NCBI GenBank assembly: GCA_010015805.1
Contig: ML978122.1
Location: 592,453 to 656,452 of the forward strand
Origin: Rhizodiscina lignyota
Lineage: Eukaryota > Ascomycota > Dothideomycetes > Aulographales > Rhizodiscinaceae
DNA: 64,000 nt
Direction: 5' to 3'
In this document: positions 12,266 to 24,280 of the stretch, one piece after another
Numbering within the stretch: position 1 is the first letter of the stretch
How the letters are laid out: each line of letters starts with the position of its first letter
The notes under the pieces: generated by a model
Told to the model about the DNA's origin: nothing
Databases searched by the model: none
Seen by the model: the letters and a program-made list of their open reading frames with translations, nothing else
Program-made: the position numbers and the translations under genes

Positions 12266-12692
12266 TGGTTTGCATGGTAGGCGTTGTGAGGGAGCTGAGG
12301 CGATGATTTCCTTGCCCAAGTGAAAAAGGTTATGACGATCATGATGGGTGAACGGAGCTCAAAAAGTTATAGATGACGAAACGGCCGATAGCGGTAAATA
12401 GACCCAGCTATATCAGTACAAGCTGAGATGAAATTATGAACATCAGTCTTCTGAAGAGGAAGCCAGCTACCTACACTTGGCTATTAACGCCAGTCAAGGT
12501 TACGCGGGCGTAGTAGCTGTATTGCTGTGTATCTGAGTGCAATTGAATGCATCGCTACGGAACAGTTGAAGTACGGGATAAGCCTCTTCAAACTTAGCGA
12601 GACTGCTAACAAATTTCACAAACACGTTTTTGGGAGGCTTCACTTCGGACGTTTGGATGAGCTAATCATTGAACATCGCCATTTTTACTAGA
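12266..12692. other. Intergenic between convergent genes
   Basis: Must hold the 3' ends of the phospholipase D gene (+) and the gene at 12693 (-). No open frame with coding character was seen. Confidence 0.6.
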
Positions 12693-13289
12693 CTACGTTG
12701 AGAATGTCACCTCTTGACTTTCAAACTCCCCAGTGAGACAACCTGTCCCGCCACCGAGCGCTGTCAAATCATCATCTTTCACGTCAGTGGCCACAACAGG
12801 CCATACGCCTTTCCAGCGGCCCTTGGCTTGAACGCGGTATTCTTTGCCTTTCTCTAGCTTCATGAACGGCTCTTCAAACTTGACGTCCTGACCCAACTCT
12901 TTCCCCGGTGCAAGCTCAACCAATGCCTCTCGTGACGGAGGCAGTTTTCGATTAATCTTAAGGTTCAATGAAGGCAGTTCCGTGCTGGCAGCCACGTCTT
13001 GCACGTGGAACACGCCGAGAGCAACCGCCTTCGAATCGAACGGGGTATCCCAGGTCAAGATCGTGAAAGTCGTAGATGGAGAATTGTTACGGAGCGTAAC
13101 GTGTATTGTTGGAGATGAGAATGAGGTGTGGCTGATGCGCATTTCCAGGTTGGATAAAGCCATTGCTGCCGCCGATTGTTTCCTGAGGAGCCTTGCTAGG
13201 AATATTGGAGGAATAGAGTCCTGCCAGTAAAGCAAGACGAGCGCAAGACTGAGTACAGAAACCGCGACAGGTAAGGATCTTGCGATCAT
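12693..13289 (-). CDS. Secreted or membrane-anchored protein resembling a free-standing deuterolysin propeptide
   Basis: Single exon of 198 codons from an ATG with a hydrophobic N-terminal segment (PVAVSVLSLALVLLYW) that is a signal peptide or anchor. The body alternates as NLEMRISHTS, IHVTLRNNSPSTTFTILTWDTPFD, INRKLPPSREALVELAPGKEL and EYRVQAKGRWKGVWP. Its order (beta sandwich, 'WDTPFD', then 'LxPG') parallels the propeptide of the M35 protease 2 kb away (TVTNDGAEDLNLLSVGTMLD ... FTPLAAGSS ... YSVLAQG). There is no HExxH and no protease domain. Inference: a propeptide-like fold standing alone, perhaps an inhibitor or chaperone. The similarity was judged by eye. It converges on the phospholipase D gene. 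Confidence 0.8.
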   Translation of the reverse strand: MIARSLPVAVSVLSLALVLLYWQDSIPPIFLARLLRKQSAAAMALSNLEMRISHTSFSSPTIHVTLRNNSPSTTFTILTWDTPFDSKAVALGVFHVQDVAASTELPSLNLKINRKLPPSREALVELAPGKELGQDVKFEEPFMKLEKGKEYRVQAKGRWKGVWPVVATDVKDDDLTALGGGTGCLTGEFESQEVTFST

Positions 13290-15250
13290 TGGTACTCCTA
13301 AGTATCAAAATTTCAAAGAGTTGCTATTCAACAATTGACAGCCAAACGAAAAGCAAAATTGATGGTGAGACATTTACAACAAGCAATCAATCATGACACA
13401 AAAGACAACGCACTTGTTTAAACCTGTTAGAGTTGCATAGAGATCCTGGGTGTTTCATAACACAGACAGCCAAGGCCGTGCAGGGATGCCGCTATCGAAT
13501 AGATGAAATATCATGCTCCAAGAGAGCAGGTGCGGAGTCAGGTCTTGTGACCTCCTTCTGCCTGGATGTAACATTGGCAAGAAGGCAACCCAGGCTTGCG
13601 CATAGTGAGGGTGTAGATGCAGCGCGAAATCGTCCGTAGAGATGCTCACTGCTTATCGAGAAGTTTGTCGATCTCTAGAATGCCGTCGGGCTTCTCGAGG
13701 GTTTCCACGATGGCGGTTTTGCTGCCAAGAAAGACTACTCCAGGATTCCACTGTCCTTCCCTTCTCGGGCAGATTCCCGGAGCATCGTGATCGGAAAGAC
13801 GCCAGTGTCGATGCCAAGGTGCAAATTTTCCTTAAGCAAATTGAATCTTACAAAGAAATACGGAAGTTGAATATGAAATGAAATATGTCAACGACCCAAA
13901 GCGAGCATAAGAAATGCACCTAGCTTAACGTCATGGCGCAACAAGTAAAAGGCAACCCTTCCGCCAATACCCGCCTTCGGCACTGTCGCTCTTTCAAGAT
14001 TGAGGCACACTGGCTGCGGAGGTAGATAATAGATGAGATGCGATAAGAAATGGCATGGAAACCCCTTCAATGTATGTTGCAAGCCATGATGGACTATGTT
14101 TCGATTGTTTCAAAGTGTTTGGTGCGGAAGAATAGAAAGAGGGAAGATGGAAGCAGTAGTGCAGTGATCGACGGAGTGGAGTTGAAATGCCGGCCAATTG
14201 AACTTCCGCATCAATATTTTGACCTCCTCCTTCCATCTCTGACCAAAGTTACAGGATATTCGACGCACGAGTTCTTTCGTCGACTATCTTCGCTTGTCGT
14301 GACGGTTATCCAGGGTCTTGACACACCTCCTCGATGCAGAAGAATCTTGCCATCTCATTCGAGCAACTGGTGATGTTAGCGCCGGTACCGAATTCCGTGC
14401 AGATGCAAGTATTGAGATTGAGGCAGGTCATCGCAGCTGCTTTAGAGCAGTGATCACATTCAGGCCCCGCTTGCAAGTGATGTCTACTCCACGCTCGGGA
14501 GGCGCCGAGAGGGACCCATGGCGTTTAACTTAATTGGCTTCCCGTCCTTACAAATCCTGTACAATCGAAGCCAATCCTTGCAGACCTGACTGTTACACTA
14601 GGTCATCTGGTAGCAGCCGGAAGAATCGTAAATGGGCCGCTGGCAGAAGACCATGCGAGACTTTGGGCCTGTAGTCCCCGGGATCGTCAGTAGCTACTTT
14701 TCAGTTATAGAGGTCCCCACTCTGAAATCTGCGCGCTAACAACGCCAAGATAGACATACACTGCTGTTCTAGCTCCAAGTAGTTGTCACTAGATAGTGTT
14801 TTCTCCAATTTCTCTCTTCCATTCGTCGCTCAGCACCCTGTCAGCCACCACAAGAAGTCAAGACTATATCTCTTGAGTCTTGTCCACGACAAGCATTCCA
14901 AGAGCTCCCAAGGATGTACATGCAATGCACCTCTCGCAAGCACTCTCGCAAGCATCAGGTCTGTATGCTGACCTTCCTCCTCCTTGGACATATCTCCATT
15001 GAGCTTCCCAGAGTGCCTTGGTGTACTGCGCGGGTTGCGCGGTGGTTCTTTAGGGGACGGATAATGGACTTGGCGAGTCTCTTCGGCGTTCGATATTGTT
15101 TGGGAAGGAGAATATCCAGGTTTTTGGGTATAAGAAGTCTTGCTATGCTCAAGACGTGCTCCTCAGCGCTCCATCCACATCCTCTTGTCAAGTCTGTCCC
15201 AGCAGTAGCAATTTTTGCTGTTCAAAATTGTTTGCTTGTTCTTCTTCAAT
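13290..15250. other. Long intergenic region, no gene seen
   Basis: About 2 kb with only short out-of-context open frames. It should contain the divergent promoters of the propeptide-like gene (-) and the deuterolysin gene (+). No RNA gene or repeat was recognised. Confidence 0.5.
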
Positions 15251-16521
15251 ATGAAAGGCTTCACTACCATCGCTCTTGCCGCTCTGGTGGCTCTGGGTTC
15301 CTCAGCAGTCTTGGACCGGCGTGCGAGTGGTCTTTCGGTTGAGCTCACAGCCACAGGCAATTCCAAAGTCAAGGCAACTGTGACAAATGACGGAGCTGAG
15401 GACCTAAATCTGCTGAGTGTCGGTACCATGCTCGATACTGCAGAGTCTGTGGAGAAGGTGAAGGTATACTCTGCTGGTAGGTGATTTTCAGACTCTATCC
15501 CGTCGGAAGGGCGTCGATCTTGTGATTTCTGAGCGTTGCCCTGAATAACGAGAAAGAATTGTAGAGTGACATTCCTTTTCGCTCAATAGCCGATGTCTGA
15601 TCGGATAGAATGCCTTGCTGATTCAGACTCCAGAAGCCAAGATTGCCTTCACTGGCATACGAAAGCGCGTCAATATCGACAATCTAAGCGCGGATGCGTT
15701 TACTCCTCTCGCCGCCGGTAGTTCGATGGAGTTCGAAGTTGACATCGCATCGGTGCACGATCTCAGCGATGGCGGTATCTATTCGGTTCTCGCACAAGGC
15801 GCTCTACCGTATGCAACGGCCAACTCTACCACTCTTAGTGGTGCGGCGGTCCCGTTTGTGAGCAACACACTCAAGATGGATGTTAATGGCGCGGAAGCAG
15901 CGAAGGTGGAGAAGGCCGTCAAAGTGCTTGACAAGCGCACCATCGTGAGTTCTGATTGCTCCGGCTCGGAAGCCAGCGACCTTCGCAGTGCTCTTAGCAA
16001 CTGCGTGAGCTTGGCAAATGCAGCTGCTAGTGCAGCTACTAGTGGTAGCGCATCCAAGTTCCAGGAATACTTCAAGTCGACATCATCTTCTGTTCGTTCG
16101 GAGGTTGCTAACTGCCTCTCCGAGGTCGCGGATGAGTGCAGCAGCAGTACCTCCGGGTCGACGGATTACTACTGCGAAGATATTTACGGCGGCTGCTCTT
16201 CCGATGTGCTTGCGTATACGGTGCCTAGCCAAGAAGCCATTGTCAGCTGCCCACTGTACTTCAACGATCTTCCAATCTTGACGTCGACCTGCCATGCCCA
16301 GGATATGTCAACAACCACAATACATGAGATGACCCACGCGCTCTGTGGAACCCTGGACCTTGGCTATGGATATCAGGCAGCGACAAGCTTGAGCTCAAGC
16401 CAAGCCGTAGATAATGCGGACAGCTACGCATTGTATGCAAATGGTAACTACCCCCCTCTGTATAGCACTCATGTGATATATGTGAGCTAATTTGGACACA
16501 GCCATCCACGTTGGCTGCTAA
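15251..16521 (+). CDS. Deuterolysin-type secreted metalloprotease (M35, aspzincin)
   Basis: Secreted zinc endopeptidase, about 351 aa in three exons: 15251-15476, 15634-16443, 16502-16521. ATG 15251 opens a clean signal peptide (MKGFTTIALAALVALGSS). The propeptide covers residues about 20-175 and ends at a dibasic KR processing site. The mature domain has conserved Cys (SDCSGSEA, LSNC, CPLYFNDLP) and the zinc site TTTIHEMTHALCGTLDLGYGY, where HExxH plus the Asp of GTxxxD define the aspzincin class. The first intron is 157 nt and joins YSA to EAKIAFTG in frame. The last exon adds only six residues to give YANAIHVGC, the usual deuterolysin C-terminus with its final Cys. Reading through that intron gives a wrong tail. 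Likely role: extracellular protein breakdown. Confidence 0.92.
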
Positions 16522-17401
16522 GCAAGATCTTCTCAGGGTTTAAAGTAAAGTAATTGATGCTAGCTTAGTGGACTAGGGGTAACTTCGTCAGCACAGACGC
16601 AACATTTGAACTGGTATCTTTTTTTGGGTAGTAGTATAAGAGCATTCCACGAGACATTGAACAGAAAATGGAATCACAGGTAGAACGATGAGAGATTCCA
16701 AATCTTTGACTGAAGTAGGAGCTTTGCTTAGATTGACAATATCGAGTATCGAATTAGACAGTGATAGTATCTCTGCTCAATGTCAAATGCTCTTTCAAGA
16801 CCGCTCTCAGCCGGAAAGACCCTGCATGCATATAGTTTTGCTGGTGGCGTCGCGTTCCAATGTGGGCTGGTCCAGCATTCGGCATCGCGACGGAATTTGG
16901 CGGCTGCGATAGCCCTTCTCATATCGCCGATATCTGGTGTATTGGTAATGCTCGCGTCGATTTCGCCTCGCTGACGGACTTGAACTGGTTGGCGAAGATG
17001 AGCGTGTCCCTTCTCCGCGACGCGCCATATCGTAGACGCCACCCGCCGGTGAACTCAAACAAGAAACTTGCTATGCCATCGATCGCTATCTGTTTGACGG
17101 CAATGTTAAGCATACCAGATGTAAAGGTAATGTCTTGCAGTTGGGCCGATCCACACCAGACAGTGCCGAGTGCCGCTTCGTGAATGCCGAAATGGTAAAT
17201 CCAACGCTATGAGCCTGATTGATACCGAGATTCACGATGCCGTCGTCAAGCTTGCCAAAAATAGTGCCACAGGCGTACAGAGGTCAAATCGAACTCAATC
17301 TGATCCTGGCTGTGATGGTGTTGATGAATCGTTCTGCGCATCATGCTGCCGTCGAAAAAAGCATCCTCAAAGCTGAGCCGACCATGTCGTCTCCCAAGCC
17401 T
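16522..17401. other. Intergenic between convergent genes, no supported gene
   Basis: Lies between the 3' ends of the deuterolysin (+) and Fta4 (-) genes. Minus-strand open frames of 60-100 codons occur at 16728-17113, but they have no recognisable motif and no consistent exon chain. Confidence 0.5.
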
Positions 17402-18264
17402 TCAAGTTGCGTTCCAGATATTCTTGAGGTCTTCTGATTCCCGCGAGGCGAGAGGAACTACATCCCTCTCCATAAATTCCTCTTCAGCAAGATCTCCGTT
17501 TCGAAGATTGTCCAATCGAGCACCAACCCTGATATTCAATTCACTGCTCCTCGCGACTCCATCTGCCAATTGACCATCTCGAGTTACAAGGTTGGGTTGG
17601 ACAGTCGTCTGCGGGTCTTTGAAGGGCTCAAGGGAGGAAGCAAGTCGCTTGTATGCTCTTACTTTGTTCTGTAAGGCAGCTCTTCGCTGTGAGAGGTCCT
17701 TGATCTTCTCAAGAACGACTGTGTAACGATCATGATTGTCAAGCTGGTGGCGCGCTGATGAAATCTCTTCAAGCTCTTCTGGGTCTTCAGGGAGTTTTGT
17801 GATGGATCTAGGTAGATGTCAGAAGATTTTCGGCTCAACAAAGGTGAATTTGTCCTACACATCGCTGCACAAGTCATCGCCGATTCTTAGTATAGGATCC
17901 TGTCCATCGAGTGTAGCTTCATGATCATCGTCGAAGAGAATGGGAGCTCCAGTGACCCAGTATAGCTTGTCAATTTGCTCGGCGACATGGCGAATCGCAA
18001 GGGATGAATAGGCGGCTTTGTTGTGGCGTCTGACTTGTCGATTCACTGATTAAGAACTCGGTTAGTACTCAATCGCCTATCACAGTCGGATGGCGCCTCA
18101 CATTCTCTTGTAGCCTCTGCTATTGCGGCGTCAGTCAACGTGCCTCGCTCGCGACTGTTGTTGCGCCATTGCTCCGATGGCTGAAGCGGTTGGGAGAGGA
18201 TACGCGTCTGGGTTCGCAGGAAGGAACTTTTCAAGGCGACAACTGTGCTTCCTTGCTCCGACAT
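17402..18264 (-). CDS. FTA4: Kinetochore Sim4-complex subunit Fta4
   Basis: Subunit of the inner-kinetochore Sim4/CCAN complex (CENP-U-like). Minus strand, three exons: 18264-18102, 18045-17859, 17807-17402, about 251 aa. The first intron ends in a textbook TACTAAC ... CAG. Family landmarks are LKSSFLRTQTRILSQPLQPS near the N-terminus, NRQVRRHNKAAYSSLAIRHV and AEQIDKLYW in exon 2, then LPEDPEELEE, a coiled coil (EKIKDLSQRRAALQNKV), and SLEPFKDPQTTVQPNLVTRD with the near-invariant PQ.VQPNLVTRDG block. Length and block order match fungal Fta4. The exon 2/3 junction was chosen to keep SITKLPED in frame using donor GTAGGA. Confidence 0.88.
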
Positions 18265-18985
18265 TCTGAGTTAGAATTGGGGGGGAGTAATTGACGGTTC
18301 TATGCTTGTAAACTTGAACGAGGTCGAGCTTCAGCGCGAAAAACACGCGCTAACACGTGCAGCGTATCATCTCCAATCGCGCTATTCCTATTTTGGGTTC
18401 TTCCTGCTCACGACCATATCTTCGGTTCGTTTGCTCCTAAGGGACAATACTATCCGGATCATTCGCCGGCTTTTACTAGTCTCCTATATTTACATGCAGC
18501 TTTCGATTCTTCAGTCACTTCTGATAACGTTGCGAGTCTTTCATAGCGAAAGCGAGAATGTCCTCAGCTCCATGGCCATCAAAGTAACCCGACGGCTATT
18601 TCCTTACTTGAAGATTGGGGCACGACATTCGTATCATTTACGGATGTGTGATTGACAAGAGCTGTGGAAAGGGAAAGAGGACCTCACAAGGTCTACAATT
18701 GGTGTTGTACAGTATACGATGGTTACACACTGTCGTGCATGCCGCGAACTTTTGCCAAGAGCGAACACGATGTGGAGGTTGAGGAGAAGCTGCACTTGTG
18801 GTGTGTAGGTGTCGAACCTGCCATCGCTTCTTGAATGATCACAAGGCAATCAAGAGTGACTCTCTTTCCAATATATTTCTCTGTCGTTCTCAATCCACTC
18901 TCAATCTACGCTCGTTCACTGTTCGCAAGTTGAACCAACTTTCTCCACTAAAAAATCCAAAGTTCTTCCATCCAACCGCATCAAG
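18265..18985. other. Divergent promoter region between Fta4 and a secreted-protein gene
   Basis: About 720 bases between two divergent starts. It should carry both promoters and 5' UTRs. Open frames here (for example 18302-18655) have no coding character. Confidence 0.5.
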
Positions 18986-19740
18986 ATGGTATCTGGTTTC
19001 GTGCTCAAGGGTTTGGCCCTGGTTTGTTTGGGTGCAAGGTACGTCTAATCATTCCTGTCTTGTTCTACGTAACGTCTAATCAACAAAGCAGCATGTTCGT
19101 ATCCGCTCTTCCAGAGCCTGAGCCGAATTACAAGCCCTTCCCAACGTACGATCCAACCCCAAACAATCCGACCTGCCCTGCTTCGACACCAGTAAGTCCC
19201 GCTCTTGAACAAGTGCTCATTATGATTTCGAGACTGGCATCTTCTCGAAACTGTCGCATTCGTTCACCTTCCATTTCATAGCGACCATCTACCAACATCC
19301 CATGACAGCTAATATCATGTACTCATCTTGCCATTCTGGCATATGCTGATTTGTACAACCCACTACAGTTCACGACCGTTTACGTCTCCTCGTTCCAAGT
19401 GGTCGACACATTGGTCGTGACCCGCTATGTCTCCACCACAGTCAAAACGACAGCAACCCTGAAAAGGTCTTGCCCTACCTTCCAAACAATCGTCGACTAT
19501 CCGGACCCCCGTACCAAGTGTGCATTCAACTCGAAGACTTGCACGGTTCCGCTCTGTCTCGCAATCAGCACGCTCACGAAGCCATGTAATACAGACCCGT
19601 GCTGCCCCAGCACCATTCCGACGCAGACTCTCTATCAGCCCTGCCCAACAGGCTGTCCCACCGGCTGCGGTGGAACCACCTGGGAAGCCCTCCAACCGCC
19701 TTGTCCGACCATTGCCCCTTCACCAATGCCGAAGCCGTAA
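18986..19740 (+). CDS. Small cysteine-rich secreted protein, copy 1
   Basis: Three exons, 18986-19038, 19092-19191 and 19369-19740, about 174 aa. The signal peptide (MVSGFVLKGLALVCLGAS) is followed by a Pro-rich stretch (EPEPNYKPFPTYDPTP) and a Cys-rich domain. Cys motifs are SCPTFQTIVDYPDP, TCTVPLCLAI, PCNTDPCCPST and the terminal QPCPTGCPTGCGG. A Thr/Val-rich beta-like run (TVYVSSFQVVDTLVVT) precedes them. The CP-x-T-x-PT-Q-TLY-x-PCPTGCPTGCG block matches the repeated module of the gene at 20728, so the two are tandem paralogues. No known domain recognised. Inference: an apoplastic or cell-wall protein. Confidence 0.8.
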
Positions 19741-20727
19741 GGTATTGGTCTGAATGTTGGGGGACGCCGTGAGGTATTCGACTGTCTGACTTGAGGCTTT
19801 GCCGACCTTTTGTCTTTCCTTTCATGAATGTCCAAGTTCCAAATGCTGCATATTACGATCTGAGAACAGTTCAGCTGCAAATGCACAGTACGTAGTTAGT
19901 CCACGAGACAGAAATTAATCTAGCGGTCGTATCATTCTCTCCGACGTTAGCCAGCGGTTGAAGATCTGCGTCGACCAGCTGCTGTAAAGTGACTTGGCAG
20001 ATGCCCAAATATAAAAGCCCAAGAGAGATGTTCGATCTCTTACAGCCTGCTCTAAGTTTAAAAGGCTTTCGTATCCCTCAGTGCAGATCTCTCGCCCAGC
20101 CTCGAAATTCCGTCCAACGGACAGCTCTGCAGCTGAAACAATTCGCCCTACCAGGCGCTGGGCGACCAGCTCCAGCCTCCTGCAGCTCCACGCGACTCGC
20201 GGGCCCGCAGTGCGGAGGGCATGCATTGGACATGCATCGCATGCCGCTAAAAATAAATTTCATTCCGCCGAGAAATTCTCGATGCGCAAGTCGCCTTTGC
20301 GCATGCGGGTGTGTCAATTGTGTAACTCTTGACTTGCTGGGCGGAACGGAGTTATGTCTCTCGTATTGGCAGCCTGCGCGGAAATGGGTGGGAGGCTGGG
20401 CGTGTCTGACGGCTCTTATAGGCAGATTGTATCGTATTTAGTATTTACTGGGCATTCCAAGGTCACCCTAAGTACCCGTCCCAGACCAGCTGAGATTTCA
20501 GGAGAGGAGCGCGGGGGAGGTAGCAAACGAGGCGTTCTGCGGAATCATGGGCGCTGCAAATGATTTAAAGAATCGGTTTGGACTTCTTGAGTGACGTTTG
20601 TAGTGTTATTAAGAAGTCACGACATCCTGTCACTGCGCGTCTCGCCCTGTTCAACGGTTTTGAAGTAATAATTACACAAGACAATTGAAGTCAGATCAGC
20701 ATCGAGTCGCCATCACAAAGACCAAAT
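19741..20727. other. Intergenic, promoter of the second cysteine-rich gene
   Basis: Nearly 1 kb between tandem secreted-protein genes. GC-rich patch at 20090-20240. No supported gene or RNA. Confidence 0.5.
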
Positions 20728-21435
20728 ATGTTTCTGAAGGCTGTTTTCCTCGCGGCCGTGTTACTGTTCAGGTTTGTTGTCTCCATTGCAGTTTGTCTCG
20801 GACGTCAGGCATCTGACAGATGAATAGTGAAGGTCAGGCAATTCGACGCTCGAAATGTAGCTGCTATACAGCAACAACGACGATATCCGACACATCCTGT
20901 CCAACATTCACACCACCAGGTGGAGGGATCTGTGCAACGCCATTCTGTATCCTCGATGTCTTTGTGACAGTTCCAGCGCACAATCCACGCTGTCCCAAGA
21001 CTCCGACAGTAACATCGTTCTATCCGTGCCCAACGGCGTGTCCCGGATGTGCGACGGTTCGTACTCTGCGTTGCCATGTAGAATTGAAGACTGTGTAAAT
21101 ATGCTTACTTGAAATAGGGATATTCGACTGAGACGGCAAGCACTACTTGCCTTTCAACATCGAAACCAACGAGCAGCGCTCCGCCAGTGACAACACCACC
21201 ACCATCGAGCTGTTATACGGCGACGGACAGGCTGAGAGCGTCCGATTGCACACCGATTCCCGATTGCTTTACGGCGGACTGTATCATAGAATCGATCGTT
21301 ACTGTGCCGCCTGTGGATTCGAATTGCCCTGTCACGCCAACAGTCACGATTCAGAGCGCTTGTCCAACCGCATGCGTTGGTGATTGTCAAACCGATTATT
21401 CAACCGTTACGGCTGTCGAGGCTACGCCGGTGTGA
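20728..21435 (+). CDS. Small cysteine-rich secreted protein, copy 2, with an internal module repeat
   Basis: Three exons, 20728-20771, 20828-21056 and 21118-21435, about 196 aa. The signal segment is MFLKAVFLAAVLLFS. The mature part is two copies of a module of about 70 residues: CYTATTTISDTSC ... VTVPAHNPRCPKTPTVT ... CPTACPGCATGYST in exon 2, and CYTATDRLRASDC ... VTVPPVDSNCPVTPTVT ... CPTACVGDCQTDYST in exon 3. A Thr/Ser/Pro linker (TSSAPPVTTPPPSS) joins them. The phase-0 intron falls between the modules, consistent with exon duplication. It is related to the gene at 18986, which has one divergent module. Family unknown. No membrane anchor seen. Confidence 0.8.
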
Positions 21436-21487
21436 AATTAAATCTTTCCATTAGCAAAGCAGGCGTTTGCTTGATGTGGGAATCGAG

Positions 21488-22649
21488 CTAGGTATGTAGC
21501 TTCAGAATACGAATTGCATTATCGCCCAATACGTTGTTCGCCGTTGTGTTGTCAGAACCAAAAGCGTTCTTGATGGCATCGCGATTTAATCTTGCACTCA
21601 ACCACTCTTCTTCTCCTCGTAGGGGTGGGAAGAAAGGATGGTCAGTTCCTTGTGCAATAACGTCAGCGTTGACACTCGAAAACTGTGTAAGCGCCTCAAG
21701 CGCCTCATGAGACAACGGAAGGTGATGACAAACCGAACATGATCCTTTCCGCTCCAGATGCAGCGACTGCTGCTTGCAGCCCGACTTCTGAGTAGATGAC
21801 GGCATCCAAGTATATGTTTTTTCTTAAAACATCCCAGAGGGCCCGTTTTTCTTCATTTAGCTTGCCCTCCTTGAGAAGGTAACCGTCGTGTTCGAGACAG
21901 CTCTCAATTCTACCAGCGAGAAAGGGCAATGTGCCGCCTGAGTGGGCAAGGAGAACTTGCAAAGTCTTGGAACGGTCAAAGACGCCAGAAAGATACATCC
22001 GCGTCACGGCAATTGTTGTTTCCAGAGGAAAGCCCAAAGCAAGTGAAAGGACATGGCCATACTTGTCCGCACGGGGTCCATATACAGCCGAGGGAAGACC
22101 ATAGTGCGGATGAAGGAAAATTGGAAGCTCGTGCTTCTCCAGTGCAGCGTACACGATGTCTAAGAGGGGGTCGTCCAGTCCGCTCCCAAGACCTGTCGTT
22201 CCCATAATAACACCACGCATGTGTTTCAGCGAGCTAATATGCTGTATTTCGGCTTCTATTGCGGAAGCGGTTGCGGACAGTGGTAATACCGCAAAAGCGT
22301 AAAGTCTACCCGCATGTTGGCTACATAACTGATCCAATTCGCCATTGATTAGTCTGGCTTGTTCAGTTGCTTCAGCTGGGGCCAAGAAATCGAGCCATGG
22401 ATTGGCCAGCGAGATTACGGACGTGCTGATACTATGAGAATCCATGAACGCAAGTTTCTCATTGATGTCCCAATAAGATGGACCGACAGGTCTGCCTCGC
22501 GATGGCGATTCATCCTCGCCAGGCAGGATGATTAGCCGGTCTCCAATGTCCGCAAAAGTCCGGATGAAGGGTACTTCTTTACGAGTGCGGAGTAATGCGA
22601 TATACGACGGCGTGTAGACATGCGAATGGACGTCTACGATCTTCGCCAT
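21488..22649 (-). CDS. Metal-dependent amidohydrolase, ACMSD-like decarboxylase family
   Basis: Two exons, 22649-21734 and 21648-21488, about 358 aa, cytosolic. It is an amidohydrolase-2 TIM barrel of the class that decarboxylates 2-amino-3-carboxymuconate semialdehyde and related acids. Metal ligands seen are VDVHSHVYTP (HxH), the His of IFLHPHYGLPS, LLAHSGGTLPF and the Asp of FGTDHPFFPP. The 85-nt intron splits the last motif: G from exon 1 plus GA ACT GAC in exon 2 restores MFGTDHPFF. The exact substrate cannot be read from sequence. It lies back to back with the GMC oxidoreductase across a 1.6-kb gap. Confidence 0.88.
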
Positions 22650-24280
22650 GGTGATGGATCCGATTAGGTTGAGACTTGAGGGGAACAGAAATAAGGTTCA
22701 GGTCTAGCGCTGAATCAGAGCTCTCGTTTCCAATGTGGTGATGGGTATCGCAATCAGTATCGAACAGCGGGATCGCTCAGGCACCGGTTCGGCGTTTACT
22801 GCATCGGAGTCGGGGTGTCTGTCGTTCGGTCGGTGGAGGCAAGGGTTGATAATAAAGCAAGTAGGCAGCGCAGCTCGTGGTACCGACTCGTACGAGAGCG
22901 AGACGGATGGGCAAATTGGAAGTGCCGTGAGGACTCATTATCCCCCATGCACGCTTACCTAATTGCTCTAAAGCCATGAGTGAGCGGGAGTTCGCCCCGG
23001 GGTATACCCGCTTGCCCCGCCCACGGGTCCGGGAGGTGCTTGGGGCACGAACTGCGATTCGCCAACCTCATCTGTCACCCTTTGTGGGCAATGCCCGTGC
23101 AGACGGAAGATCGTCGGGCGGCTGTTTCCTAAACAACTTGTTGCTAACGGTAATGGCCCGTACATGCTTGGCGTTTCTTGGCGAGTCGATGTAGGGCAGG
23201 GCCTGGGTGAGAATGCCAAAACTGTCATCCGCTACCCTACAGCGGTGCTCTGCCTGATGTGGCCAGCGCAGGTGGAGAGCGACTGCCTGTATACCTGGAT
23301 CATAGATTCGCCTTGCAAACCTTATACCAAGCTTTCCCCTGTCATACCGAGAAAAGAGTTTCGGGAGCATTGCACAGCCTTTGGGGTAATGCACTGGGGC
23401 AGTCCACCCAAGAGTGCGGTCTGACTGTCATTCCTCCGCTGTCCTCCACGCCACGATACAGGAACCGCCTGCAGCATCTCAGGATCCACTTTGCTCCCGC
23501 TCCGCGTTGGCCGGGTAGGCGCTTGACATCATGCTCAGAGGTCTCAGAGAGAAGTTGTTTCCATGGTATGTAGTGCTGACCGCGTTCACTTTGGAATTCT
23601 TTCCTCGCGGGTCGCCCATCACTTCCAGTTGTGCAAAAGTGCAAGTGTAAGCTGGAGTATAGCTCAACGACTACCGCTTTGGTGAAATGATACCACCTCT
23701 TTCCTGTTTAGTATACATACCTTTTCTCATTAGAGGCTCGAGAGCTCCTAAGCATTTTATGAAGCGCGCCTATATCTGCCTACTGGACAGGAGGATAATT
23801 AAGTCTTGGGGATCCCCCCTCAGCTTACGGGCGTCGACCGAACGCGCAACGAGTGTAAGGCTGAGCATTGCATGTCCATCCTGCTTCCTTCCTCCTGAGT
23901 ATACTGCCACCCTCCCGGCTCCCATCAAGGGCCGAAGACGGAAATCCATCGAGCGATCACCATTGCCATCGTTTGCTATTCCAGTGTTGGCAACATCTTT
24001 CATCTCGTAAGATGAGCTCAACGCCGGTTCCCATCGCGCCTGGCCCCGGAGGGAGATTGATGTTGGCATCCGGGGCAGGAGCGACCACGACAACGTCAAG
24101 GCAGCACCAAGGCTCTCCGGTCACTCCGCCTGCCTCATGATTGTATAAATCACTCGATTCCGCCTCGTCTTGCTCCAGGCCCCGCAAGCTCCCTTCACGG
24201 TTTGTTTCATTTTCTTTCCTTTTTGTCTCCGGTTCGCCCGTTCGTCTACACTGCGCGGCCACATATCCATCGCCGCTATA
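22650..24280. other. Divergent intergenic region, no gene seen
   Basis: 1.6 kb between an amidohydrolase (-) and a GMC oxidoreductase (+). Locally GC-rich at 22990-23100. Many overlapping short open frames on both strands, none with a family motif. Probably regulatory. Confidence 0.5.

Noticed and set aside
16728-17113. Minus-strand open frames downstream of Fta4
   Set aside because: Two overlapping frames without motifs; Fta4 is complete at 17402 and no exon chain could be built.
22990-23100. GC-rich stretch that might be a structured RNA
   Set aside because: No extended self-complementarity or known RNA motif could be identified by eye.
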